64,000 bases of DNA from Pyrrhosoma nymphula. Taxonomy: Eukaryota; Arthropoda; Insecta; Odonata; Coenagrionidae. The stretch covers positions 46,971,559-47,035,558 of the forward strand of contig OY754332.1 in assembly GCA_963573305.1 (NCBI GenBank), read 5' to 3'. The notes beneath the pieces are model-generated. The model saw nothing but the letters and a program-made list of their open reading frames with translations. It had not been told where the DNA came from and did no database searches. Made by a program: the position numbers and the translations under genes. Positions 10,969-21,692 of the stretch are shown in pieces; position 1 is the stretch's first letter, and each line of letters starts with the position of its first letter.

Positions 10969-12315
10969 ACTGGTCCACTAATGGTTCCATCTGTAGGCTT
11001 ATAAGCCGTTATAATGTTTTATTTTTAACTAAATGAGGGATTAAATTTTCCCGAATCCATGCTTTTAATAAACAACTAATAGTATTCGCCTCAATCAGTA
11101 TAAAAATCTGACTCACGGAGGCAAAATCTGCATAAAGCATTGATAGACCACCGTGGTTATTATTCATATGATTAACTTGGTTTTGGTGACTTAAAACAGC
11201 AGTCCCCGAAAACATTAAAAATGTAAATTAAGGATGAATGTATCTCGAAAATCTGTGAGTTTGTTTATAATTTGTGTAATGTTCCTTGCCGTCTGACAAG
11301 GGTTCAGAATGCCAAATTACTTGCGTATATCAAATCACACAACAACTAACAAGCGGCGTCATAATGGCGGGTTGAGCCGATAGTAGTAGTGTTCTATTAA
11401 GGACAGGCCAATAAATGAATCGTAAAAAGATTTGCATCCTATGGCATTTTGCGTCAGCGTGCTTTTGAAGCTATTTGAGTTTGTTCTTGGGCTGATCGGG
11501 CCTGCATTGACGAGTATCAAGTCTGTTAGGGGAAGAATGCTCATTTCAGCATAAAATAATCTTCTGTTGAGCTTGCGGTCAATAGCTACTCCCGATTCCT
11601 TAAAGTTGGGTTGAAAAAAACGAACGTGTTTGACGTTTTTTTCAAACAAAATTAAACGGAAAATTATTATTTCAGAAAAAATATGTAAAAACGTATCTTT
11701 TTATTAAAAAAGGGATGTATTTTCTACAAAATGCTCCATAGCCTTGCCATACTACCTTATGCCATCTACAGTGCGCAAACTACACAAATGTGGTTTAGCC
11801 CTATTTAAAAGACACAGACATAGGTAAAGCTAAAATATGGGAGGTGACATTTTTTTTAATTGGCAGTGGTGCCAAGTGGTAAAACAATTTGTATCTGAAG
11901 GGTGAGCAAGAATTTGTTTTCCTTTTTTCTGGAGGAAATCTTTTTCCTCAATCATTCCAACTTATATCAAGTAACGATCAAATGTCTATGGGTATGTGCT
12001 CATCTAATTATTGATTTGTCCGTGTCACTTTTCTCATAACCAGGTGTGTTGTTTTTTTCAGTCGAAAAGTAATGGATTCTGAACGTTATTTCAGGTTCTG
12101 ATTAGTGTCATTAGCCCTTAATTTGAACATTGAAGCGACTTGATTGAGCATTTATTTTCCGCTGTTGCACCGTATGTTCTAAAAATGGTCCCTTCTTTGT
12201 CTATCAAGAAATATACAAAGAGTTTGTTCGTAGATAGTGATATTTAATTGGTTTGAAAGAGCTCGGCAGATTTTCTAAATTGGACGTATATTCCTCTAAT
12301 TATTATTGTAAAACA
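10969..12315. other. Non-coding gap
   Basis: Minus-strand frames at 11009-11215 and 11359-11649 lack recognisable motifs. Nothing else seen. Confidence 0.45.
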
Positions 12316-12424
12316 TTCCTAATAAGAATAACTAATTAAATAAAAATAATTTTTTAAAAGCCATGTTTATAAAAAGGATCAAAAAGTATAAAATAATTTC
12401 TCCTAGCCCCACACACATTTATAT

Positions 12425-12778
12425 CCCCATATAGCTTCAAAACCTAATAAAGATTGTCCTGATGATTTGTGATTGTGGATTTTAATAGCCATGAAATTAC
12501 TTGTAAGATTGAAAACGAACAACGTGGGGCGCAAGAATTAGATAATCGAAACATCACCAGTTCACCTAATTCACTAACAATTAGTTTGCACTGTAAATGA
12601 TGTGAACTGTTATGTGAGTTTTCTCAATGACAGCTACTCCCTACAATCCTTACCATTATCAACAGCATGCGCCCCACGTTTTTCATTCTCAATCTTACAA
12701 ATATGTTCATAGCTATTAAAATTCACAATCACAATTTTTCAGGACAACCTGTATGTGGTTATGAATCTGTATGGGGAT
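12425..12778. repeat. Fold-back insertion splitting the left terminal repeat
   Basis: The left terminal repeat runs to about 12432 and resumes at about 12778, while the right repeat is continuous. The intervening ~350 bases form an imperfect hairpin. Arms run from about 12425 (CCCCATATAG, then AGATTGTCCT, GTGATTGTGGATTTTAATAG and GAACAACGTGGGGCGC) and pair with the segment ending at 12774 (GCGCCCCACG, CTATTAAAATTCACAATCAC, AGGACAACCT, CTGTATGGGG). This looks like a MITE nested in the transposon end. Confidence 0.7.
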
Positions 12779-13169
12779 GGGTCATTTTCAAAAAATATGA
12801 CTATTTCATGTATTCAGTTATTTTCTTGCTTTTGTTCTGAAATGCGATGACTTTTCCAAATAATTGTCTATTAACATGAAGTTCAGACTATCTTAAATTA
12901 ATTAATATCATAAAATTCTGTGTGAACCACCATTTACACCGCGATTTATAGGAATAAAACAGCAGAAACGCAAAAAATGCCTTGTCTACAGCCACGTCTG
13001 TAGGTCTTAAAGTTTGATTTATGTGTGATATAAATCTAACAAATGCTATTTCCAGTATGAATTTAAGTACTTTGCATTTTACACTCCAGTTATTTAATTA
13101 ATAAAATTAAAGAAGAGTAATGCTTTAATAATTGTAATAGCACCCGGTTTTGTCTACAGCTCACATACA

Positions 13170-13581
13170 CCTCTGTTACCTTTTCCAAATATAATTTTTA
13201 AACAGGTTTCTTTAGAAGGTTGTGAATGGCATACATTTGATTAGGGTAGTCCATCATCTGATGTCACTTCCTGTTTATGAGTGAACACATGTAGCCTCTT
13301 TAGAACACATGTTGCTGAGTGTCTCATGCTGACTAGTGGTGAGTATTTTTATTCATTTACCACTCTGTTACTCTATTTTATGAGAAAAATATTGATATTT
13401 TAAAGAAATAATACTTCTTATTTATGAATCTAATGTAAACTACTATGCATTATGAAAGTAATTTTAACACATTATCTATATTGTAGTGCAAGGGCTCTTT
13501 GAGGTTATAATTCTACCACTCTGTTACTCAACACCTCTGTTACTTCAGAAAAGTAACAGAGGTGTTAGTATTGTAACAGAG
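13170..13581. promoter_or_regulatory. Left cluster of CCTCTGTTAC/CCACTCTGTTAC motifs
   Basis: Direct copies at 13170-13179, 13360-13371, 13516-13527 and 13532-13543, inverted copies at 13553-13564 and 13573-13581. The 13532-13564 pair forms an exact hairpin with 14-base arms and a 5-base loop. The motifs lie 300-700 bp upstream of the transposase start and match a cluster on the other side of the gene, as expected of subterminal transposase-binding sites. That role is inferred. Confidence 0.65.
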
Positions 13582-13866
13582 TTATAAGGAGGATCATTCT
13601 GCTTGCATGTTTTAGATATCTGTTCTCACAAAAAATTAATTTTATTAGATAGTTGGTCTAGGTATATCAGGGTACTTAACTTTTTTAAGTTACCCTAGAA
13701 TATTAAGATAAAATTGCATTTTCATGCTTTTGATTGTGCTAACCTTAGTATGTTTCAACCTTATACTGGGTAAAGCCTAGTGTAATGTTTTCAATTAGGC
13801 CTTTCATGAATTGTACACATCTACTAGTGTCTCTATCTATTTTAGTGAAACAGCCCAAATTGAATC

Positions 13867-16468
13867 ATGCCACTGACACCTGCTGAAAAGCAAAAACAAT
13901 ACCGAGAACGGAGGAGGATAAACCATCCGGAAAAAGACAGGGATACCAGGGAGAAGGATAGGGAACGGTACATATACACTGAATCTTGAGTTGGGTATCC
14001 TATAGGCAATATACATTTGGCCTGTATATTATAATGTTGTTTTTATTTTTAGGTATCATAAGAATAAAAAGTTAGTCAGAGAATTGTCAGCCAGAGAACA
14101 GAGGGCGAAACGAAAAGATTGGCGTAAACGCAACGAAATTAGAAGCATTAAAAAGAAGAGCGAGAGTGCTATGGCAGCTTTGCAACCCATTCCTGAAGGG
14201 ATTCTGCCAGCCAATAGAAGAGGACGGAAAGCTGTTCTTCTGCGTAAAACTAAATGTGTTCGGGAAAACATAGCTCTTCGAGAAGAAAATGCAAAATTGC
14301 GTAAGAGTGTGATGCGGTATAAACAAAGATTGCAACGTAAGAAGTCACAAAAAGAAAAAATCCTAAAGAAAACACCTGATCATCAGTTGACCCCAAGGTC
14401 AAAAGCAGACAAGCACTTATTGCAATCTGGCCTTAAGCACATTGTAGGTAACCGAATGCATATGATAAGAAGAAAACTGACTATGTACAACGCAGTCAGC
14501 GAGCGAATGGTCGAAATATATAGAAAGAGTGTTGGAAGGGCTGATAAAAATGTTATTAGCAAGGTTGCAATAAACAATGCCCTGAAAGTGTGCCGGTTGA
14601 AGACCGAAGCTACTTCATTGTTGGGTCTAGCTCAACGTAAACGAAAATCCGTTGCAGCATTAAAAATAAAGAAGAGGCAATTTGTGAAGGACAACATTGT
14701 GTCATTCTTCAATCAAGATGATGTGTCAAGGATGACTTCTGGAAAAAAAGAGACCATCACACGGGACAAAAATAAATGCCAGAAACGTTTCTTGGTCGAC
14801 ACAATGAAAAATTTGCATTCAAAATTTCTGAATGATAAGCATACACAAGTTTCGTACTCCACTTTTACTCGGTGTAGACCGTTTTATGTAGTATCACCCT
14901 CAGAAAGTGGTCGAGACACCTGTTTATGTAAAAAACACAGCAACATCGGCTTCATGGTGCAGAAGCTGTACGAGTTGAAGTATTTGAATACAAGACACTC
15001 CCATGAGCTGGTGGAAGAGTTAGTGTGTGACAAGGGTAATGCCAATTGTATGTACAATTTATGCAAAGATTGTAGAAACCGAAAAGTACCAATTTTACAA
15101 TCCGATACTACAGTCACAGCTAACCAAAAAATATCCTGGTGGTGTTGGAAGCTGATAAAAATTCAAAAAGAAAATGTAGGCCACACTGCAGCTTCGACTA
15201 CAAAGAGAGTTACACAGAAAGTAAAACAATCGGGGGCTGTAGACGAGTTAATAAGCACTCTTAACAAAGAAATTATTGTTTTTAAAATGCACATTTTCAA
15301 CATAAAATGGCAGAATGCTGCATACCGCTCTGCAAAAGCTGAATTGAAAAGTAATGAAGCGATAGTGCACATCGACTTCAGTGAAAATTACTCCTGTAAG
15401 TTAGCACAGGAAGTGCACAGTTTTCATTTTGGATCATCCCGTAAGCAGGCAACTCTACATACGGGCATTTTACACTTGGCGAATAAACTGACGCCCGTGA
15501 CATTCTGTTCCATATCACCAAGTCTTGAGCATGGCCCTGCAGCAATATGGGCTCATTTACAGCCAGTTTTTGATCTAATTCATCGAGAAGCTTCGGAAGT
15601 CGATACTATCCACTTTTTTTCTGACGGTCCGTCGTCTCAATACAGACAAAAAAAGAACTTTCACTTTTTTACCACAAGGCTGTTTGACAATGGATTCACA
15701 TGTGGTACATGGAATTTCTTTGAGAGCAGCCATGGCAAGGGAGCAGCCGATGGTGTAGGTGCTGCTATAAAGCGATCTGCCGACTCTATTGTTGCTCACC
15801 AAACTGATGTACCAAATGCCAAAACCATGTATGAGTTGGTGAAGAGAGAGACATCAATAACCATGTTTTACGTTTCAGAAGAAGAAGTACACCGAGTGCA
15901 TGGAATCATCCCCACCAACCTTAAGACTATACATGGCACACACATGATACATCAAATGGCAACTCACAGAAGAGGTCACGCTTCGTTCAAGTATGTTTCA
16001 TGTTTTTGCGCCAAAAACTCCTGGTTGGAAGGGAAAATGTGCACTTGTCATTTCAATCCCAAAGAAGTGACGATAGAGAGTAAGAAGTCTGCGCTGCAAA
16101 TCATGATGGATGAAGCTGAAGCTGATGCCACATCCAGTGATGATGAACTATTAGTCCCACCGGACACGGCATCCGAAGAACTAAGTAGTACCAGCATACG
16201 CCTTGATATTGGGGACTTCATTCTTTCCAAGTTTCCGAAAAATTCAAGAATAACCTATGTTGGGAAGGTGTTAGAAAATGTAGACATAGGAAAACTTAGA
16301 GTGGAGTTTATGAAAAGTGTCGGAGCTGGCAGTATATTCATTTGGCCAGAAACGGCTGACATTGAATGTATTGACAAAACATGGATCGTACGTTCATTAC
16401 CTAACCCCATCCCGGGTCGTAGGGAAACATTCAGATTTAAGTATTGTTTTGATAACACTACTAAATAG
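13867..16468 (+). CDS. DDE-type transposase-like protein, two exons, 838 residues
   Basis: Exon 1 is 13867-13967 (MPLTPAEKQKQYRERRRINH onwards). A short intron at 13968-14052 (GTACAT donor, TTTTTAG acceptor) restores one frame through RERYHKNKK into the long second exon, 14053-16468. The N-terminus is very basic, with a Leu/Lys/Arg coiled-coil-like stretch at about residues 95-140. A candidate catalytic triad is Asp475 (HIDFSENY), Asp558 (FFSDGPSSQYR) and Glu591 (WNFFESSHGKGAADGVG), spaced 82 and 32 residues apart. A Cys-rich segment (YVSCFCAK..CTCHF) follows near residues 680-700, and an acidic linker precedes the C-terminal end. I recall this family as repeat-encoded uncharacterised proteins of cnidarians, fish and insects but cannot assign a superfamily. 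No internal stops, so the copy may be intact. Confidence 0.85.
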
Positions 16469-16510
16469 TAAGTTGCCTCAAGTAAATGAGGACATGTGCC
16501 TTACTTAATT

Positions 16511-16919
16511 GACAGAGTGGGAGAATGATTTTATGCATTTGTAAAATGCTACCACTCTGTTACTATTTTACCCCTCTGTTACTACTCCTTTTTTGTGAAT
16601 TAAGTGTCATATCTTAATAACATACTGATTGTCAAGCACATGGCAGTATGAAGAACATTGTCTTGAATATACCCACACAAAAATACACTGTCATTTTTAA
16701 TTTCTATGACAATAATTGTTAAGTTTATATTGTGTTTTTTGTGGACAGTCACATTTTTTTCTAAGTCGGACAATAAAAATTACTAAAATTATTTAAATGT
16801 ATCGAACTTATTGCTTATTTTAATGTATGTGTGTTATATTTTCGGTTGATACGTAGTTACATGAAGATTTCAATAGCATTTTATGTTTTTTGTAATACTT
16901 TTGTTTGGTAACAGAGGTG
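16511..16919. promoter_or_regulatory. Right cluster of CTCTGTTAC motifs
   Basis: Copies at 16511-16520 (inverted, GACAGAGTGG), 16551-16564 (ACCACTCTGTTACT), 16571-16582 (CCCCTCTGTTAC) and 16908-16919 (inverted, GTAACAGAGGTG). They are the same words as in the left cluster and start about 40 bases after the transposase stop. Confidence 0.65.
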
Positions 16920-17394
16920 TACTGGTGGAGCGTATGTTAGCATCATATCTTGAATAAAATGCATAAATCTTAGTGTCAACTTGTACCACTTCTCATTATT
17001 GCAGCTAATGCATGTACAGACCCTTTTATGATATAAAAAGTCCTAACTGAAAATGTTGATTTCAAAAATTACATATTTTCATATAGTCAATATTTTTGAA
17101 AATGACCCGGATATAATTGTGTGTGGGGATAGGAGAAATAATCTGATACTTTTTGGTCTGTTTTAAAAATGTGGATTTTTAACATTTTTTTTATTTAAAT
17201 AATTATTTTCTACTCTTTAGTCTTGTGTTATTATATTTGAAATATAAAATTGTTATAACTATCTACCAATAATATATCAATCTGTTTAACTGTTATTTTT
17301 CTGAAAATTTAATTAAAGAAACAAGCAAAATTAATTTGATAAGATTTTTATATCAACAATACAACTTATTAATTATATCAATTTTTTATTATTA

Positions 17395-17520
17395 TTATAT
17401 ATTATGTTGTATATAATGTATGTATCATTTATAGTATTTATAATATTGTAATATTTAATATACATAACATGTATTGTAATATACATAACATGTAATAATA
17501 TATATTATTACATAGTATTG
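17395..17520. repeat. AT-rich short palindromic repeats
   Basis: Overlapping TATATTATTA, ATACATAACATGTA and TAATATA words, including two close copies of ATATACATAACATGTA. Low-complexity sequence just outside the transposon. Confidence 0.6.
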
Positions 17521-18244
17521 CATTGTCATCCAATTCTGAGCTATGTTTAAAGTTTCAAGTATCTAGCTTATCGGGAAATTAGTTTAAAATCAATTGCAAA
17601 ATTTGTACCAAACAGACAAACAAGCAGGAAAGGGTCTTAATAAAAACGTTTTAATAAAATAAGAAAACCAAAAAAATATATGCGGTTTCTACACCGGTTT
17701 GCACCCATTCAGGTAAAAGATTGGGAAAAGTTAATAACTAATCAAAAAGTTAACAAATAAAGAATAAGAACTTAAAAAACTACAATCGAAGGATCGAACT
17801 ACAATGATATAAATATTTACAAAAATACAGACACCGCAGACGTGGGTGAACGTTTGACTAATTTATTTGGTAATAAGTTAAAGGAAAACTGATAGGTAAG
17901 AATTGAATCAGTTATGAAACATCTAATTTGAAGGTACTGGATTTATGAACATTCACAAAAGAGGCTTAAATAGAAAAAACGTATTTTTAATATGGCAGCG
18001 GTCTGCGAAACCGGATTTCAGTGTTTACGGATTAAACTTAGCAAACATTGTTAAGGACGATGATCATAATTTATGTCTAGTGCCAATTTATGTTTTTTCT
18101 CAGCTTATTCTGTGAAAAAATTATGTAATTATAATAACAAGCATTCCCTTAGACTCCGTTTAAAATACAAAAGCTAAAAATTATATTTTTCCCCACTGTT
18201 TGCACCGTTTCCCTCTAATAAGTTTTCGAAAAGCAAAATTTCAC
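17521..18244. other. Non-coding gap with a decayed hammerhead-like motif
   Basis: On the minus strand at about 17683-17715, CCTGAATGGG is followed by GTGTAGAAACCGC, resembling a PLE-type hammerhead whose CTGANGA core has lost bases. Nothing else recognised. Confidence 0.3.
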
Positions 18245-18345
18245 CGAGGAAAAAATAGTCCGCTCTGACCAGGACTCGAACCTGGTTTTTTCATTATCCC
18301 TCCGAGTGGTTTAGCCAGTGTGGTTATGTGGGCTATAAAGGAGAA
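18245..18345 (-). tRNA. tRNA-like Pol III unit (pseudogene or SINE head), copy 1
   Basis: On the minus strand there is an A-box-like TGGCTAAACCACTC (about 18304-18317), a B-box GGTTCGAGTCC (18272-18282) closed by a CCAGG/CCTGG T-stem, and a TTTTTT terminator at 18249-18254. The fold is not a clean cloverleaf and I cannot read an anticodon, so this is more likely a tRNA-derived repeat than a functional tRNA. Confidence 0.45.
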
Positions 18346-18534
18346 AGATAATACCCAACAGTCTGTCATACAATCTAACTACCATACATGCAGAAGCATT
18401 CAAGTAGTCAACTCGTGCGTATGTTAAAGCCAATCTTTGAAAACTAAGGAGTTGGTTTTTTGACAGATTACAACTATTTGGCAGAATTCCTTACACGGTG
18501 ACAACCTCAAGTGCATATATGAACAAAAATTTCA

Positions 18535-18635
18535 AATAGGAAAAAATATCTGCCTTTACCGGAACTTGAACCCGGTTTCCTCGACACTGTACCGAGTGCA
18601 CTAGCGCTAAAGCTACCGATAAGGCGTCTTACTCC
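18535..18635 (-). tRNA. tRNA-like Pol III unit, copy 2
   Basis: Minus strand, same layout as the unit 290 bp away: A-box-like TAGCGCTAGTGCACTCGG, B-box GGTTCAAGTTCC (18561-18572) inside a CCGG/CCGG stem, and a T6 terminator (18541-18546). Both copies share ACTCGG before the T-arm and ATTTTTTCC after it. They therefore look related by duplication or belong to one SINE-like family. Confidence 0.45.
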
Positions 18636-18639
18636 CCTG

Positions 18640-20185
18640 CGGATTTTTGTGTTTTAAATGAGTCAGAATGCCAGCTGCGGAACATAAAATGCCAGGATAC
18701 TTAAGGTGGCTGGAGCGAAAAATGAAATTATATAGATTGTCTTCAAAATTGCAGTATTTGTTCCTTTACTTATGGTCAATAATTATACGGAAAAACATTT
18801 GTGGGTTTCCGATTTAGTTTTTGAGATATTATAGGTTTTTTTAACATGGGGCCTTATGGCACACCCCGCTTCGTAAGGATCAATTACGCATTATTTTTTT
18901 ATATACAATACAGATTCTCACCAAAAACTGATATTATGTAGGTATTGGTCAAAGAAATTTATTCTGAGAAAATCAACCAGTCTTATCGACTTATTTTTTC
19001 CATATATACGAAACAAATTAAATATTCGTTACATTTTCAAATATTGCGCGCGAAGTTTTGAGGTGCATTTGGCAACGATGAATCAGACGATGGGAACCAT
19101 GGGAATTCAGGAGTCCGCAGCAGACAACCGAATCTCAGTGAATTATTTATAAATATTACTGATATTTTGCTAAAGTAAAGAAAAGTTATTACTTTCATCG
19201 GATCATTTTAATTCAAACAGGCCACGTATTAATGCTTATATAAAATCTAGAATATTTGTTCACGAGTACATTCGTATTACATGCTACGTTATAGCTGACA
19301 ATTATGGATCAGTATAGTAGTTACCGAAAAGACAGTAAATATATCTATGAACTTCAATTACTACTAAATACTAAGGGTAATAAATAAAAGTACTGGATTA
19401 AAAGTATGCATATATATTCGTTCACAGTGACAGTTATTCATGTGATTTTTAATTCATTCCTCTTACAATTAGTAAAATAAAACAACATGTATTCTAGAAG
19501 AACGCAAAAAATCTAGCACCCTTGAGAGCATAATTGACTCATACGCGTATGGCAGATTATAATGTTTACTCGCACCAAAAAACGCCTGAATCCAAAAATA
19601 GGTCGTGCATTAACCAATCAAATTATTTACTCCAAGGCTTCCATGATTACCTTAATCAATTCTTAAATGTTGAATTTACCTAAACTCGCCAAAAATATGA
19701 AATTAAGTAATAAACTGTGTCAACTTGTATACCATAGATACGAGTCCCTGGAACTTCGTCAGTTGTATTAGAGATGCTATTTAAATTATTAATTTGGGGA
19801 AAACAATAATTCTATTTGAGTTTTGAAGGAGGAATAGGCTTATTTTTAAGGTAAAAATGAACAATAGAATCAAAGGTCTTGGCCAACCTTGTGAAGCCAA
19901 TTCAATTTGGAAGACTGCTGGCCATATCGTCACAGTGGAGGTGTCATCAGCATAGACAGTAGTATTTCTGTGGGACGGATCTACAAGTTAATTTCAAGGG
20001 TGTAAAATTAATAGTTGAGGAACTACAAGGATATCATACAGCCCTATTGAAAATGCCCTATAGGAATTTTTTTCCCACAGTAATTTGACAATGGGAACTC
20101 AACAATTTCCTATAGGAAATTTATTATAATAAAATATATTGAAAATAAGTTTCCCATAGGAAAATAAGTCTAGTATACATGACAT
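18640..20185. other. Non-coding gap
   Basis: No gene recognised. A GTGGCTGGAGCG word at about 18709 has an inverted partner near 20772, but no target duplication supports an element. Confidence 0.4.
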
Positions 20186-20186
20186 T

Positions 20187-20270
20187 AAAAAAGAACGCCA
20201 CCACTAGGATTAGATCCGGGGTCCTTCTGTTCGTGAGTCGCCGACGCTGACCATTACACAAAATGACTGA
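20187..20270 (-). tRNA. tRNA-like unit with A and B boxes
   Basis: Minus strand: A-box TGGTCAGCGTC (20243-20253), B-box-like GGATCTAATCC (20207-20217; canonical boxes have G..TCRA), then a T6 terminator at 20187-20192. The B box deviates from consensus, so I regard it as a tRNA pseudogene or the head of a SINE. No anticodon stem is convincing. Confidence 0.4.
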
Positions 20271-21690
20271 GTTGGAGCTTAAGCGATCTCATAAGTATAA
20301 ACTTGGCATGCTGAGCGTGACGCAGAAAAACGCTTTTTGTTATTTTCCTTGCGATGATGCCAAGAATACGCTGACGCACTGTTGCCAAGAATAAAAGCAC
20401 AAGTTTATAACACATATTTAAAGTGTTACAATTGTTTGATGTCAAAATCTAATTCGTTGTTATATCGGCAACAATAATTCTAACTTACAATCATAGAATA
20501 TCATACTGGCTATGTCTTATACGAAATAAGTCTATATGGCACACCTATTTCATAGAACATGTTGCAACCACGACATTCTTCGTTTAGCGAAGTCATAACA
20601 TGTTTTAATGAAGTCCTAAGTATTAAATATAAATTTTGTATTATTTCGATGACTGCATATTTGGCGAGTTCTATTACATACACAGATGTACTTAAATTAA
20701 ATGTGGTCCTAATATATTTTCGACGTACTTGAAAAATTATTAAAATATGCACTCAATGAACCACGATTACCGCTCCAGCCACGTATGAACGCTCCACACG
20801 TATGAACGCAAGTTGAGCAAGCACTAAGATATAGGAATTTTTGCCCAATTGCTATTTCCAAGTTCATAGAATTTATAATCCTGCGCGTGAAAACCGTTAT
20901 CTACGTTTGATGACTACTCAAAAATCCTCATTGTTTGCTGCACAAAGGGGAATCCTAATCTTTCTCTGAAACTGATTTTACTACTAGTGATACAATTGAA
21001 CAATTCATCATTAGCAACTACTAAAAATATTCATGAACACCGTGAAACAATATCTTACGACACACCGCATGAAGACCTGGATGTACAAAATTGATAATGG
21101 AAGTGACGAAATCAAAAGAAAATCACCTCAGAGCACCAATAAGCGTCATTCTACGACACTTGAGAGCGAGACATCAAATTAAGCGGACGTGCTCCGTTGT
21201 AAGGTCTTCATCGTGTTTCTTAGGTCGTTTTATCGTATTTCGTCCGTGTGCCCCACTGTGTGCTGGTGCTGGTCTGTGCCTGCTGCTTTCGTGCCACTAG
21301 CCCCTGGTAGCGTTGAAAACTTCTGAAATACGTACGTGAGGCACACCAGTTTCTAGGTTCACAGCCAGGTTACCAAAGTGAGGTTTACGAGGATACATAT
21401 TAGGAAATCTGACCCATCACATTATTTAATTGTCCTCTCCGAATTAATTGGAGTGCACTGCATCCCAAATAGGTTTTCCATCTAAGTCTAAGTAGTTCAA
21501 CACGGTGGATATCAGGACGTCTCTCCCTCCACCCTTCAGCCATTTCACTGCGTTCCGTGCCTCTAAGTAAGGTTCAGCTGACTTCTTTTCTCCAGTTGTA
21601 ACGTCAGCCCTCCCAATTCACTGATCTATCTCCAATCAACTAAACCTCGCATTCTTTCACAAAAATGTTCTTCCTGCCACTTTTCCTCGA
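20271..21690. other. Gap upstream of the 44-residue-repeat gene
   Basis: No coding region recognised. The last ~400 bases (21230-21690) are more GC- and pyrimidine-rich than the rest and may hold the 5' UTR and promoter of the next gene. There is no clear TATA box or initiator. Confidence 0.35.
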
Positions 21691-21692
21691 GT

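Larger units (their letters stand above)
12316..17220 (+). mobile_element. DNA transposon with degenerate terminal inverted repeats and an intact DDE-type gene
   Basis: Sequence at about 12316-12434 is an imperfect inverted match to about 17100-17220. The best blocks are CAAAAAGTAT (12379 and on), ATTTCTCCTA and CCCCACACACA. The inner continuation GGGTCATTTTCAAAAA is at 12778 on the left and in inverted form at 17083-17110 on the right. Between them is a single spliced transposase-like gene (13867-16468). Both gene flanks carry short CCTCTGTTAC-type motifs in direct and inverted orientation. The outer ends and target duplication are not resolved, because the terminal 100 bases are AT-rich and diverged. 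The superfamily is not assigned. Confidence 0.7.

Noticed and set aside
14056..16458. Several minus-strand frames of 60-80 codons
   Set aside because: Antisense shadows of the transposase gene, with no independent features.
18709..20784. Inverted GTGGCTGGAGCG words as ends of a 2-kb element
   Set aside because: Only 12 bases match and no target duplication or further terminal similarity is seen.
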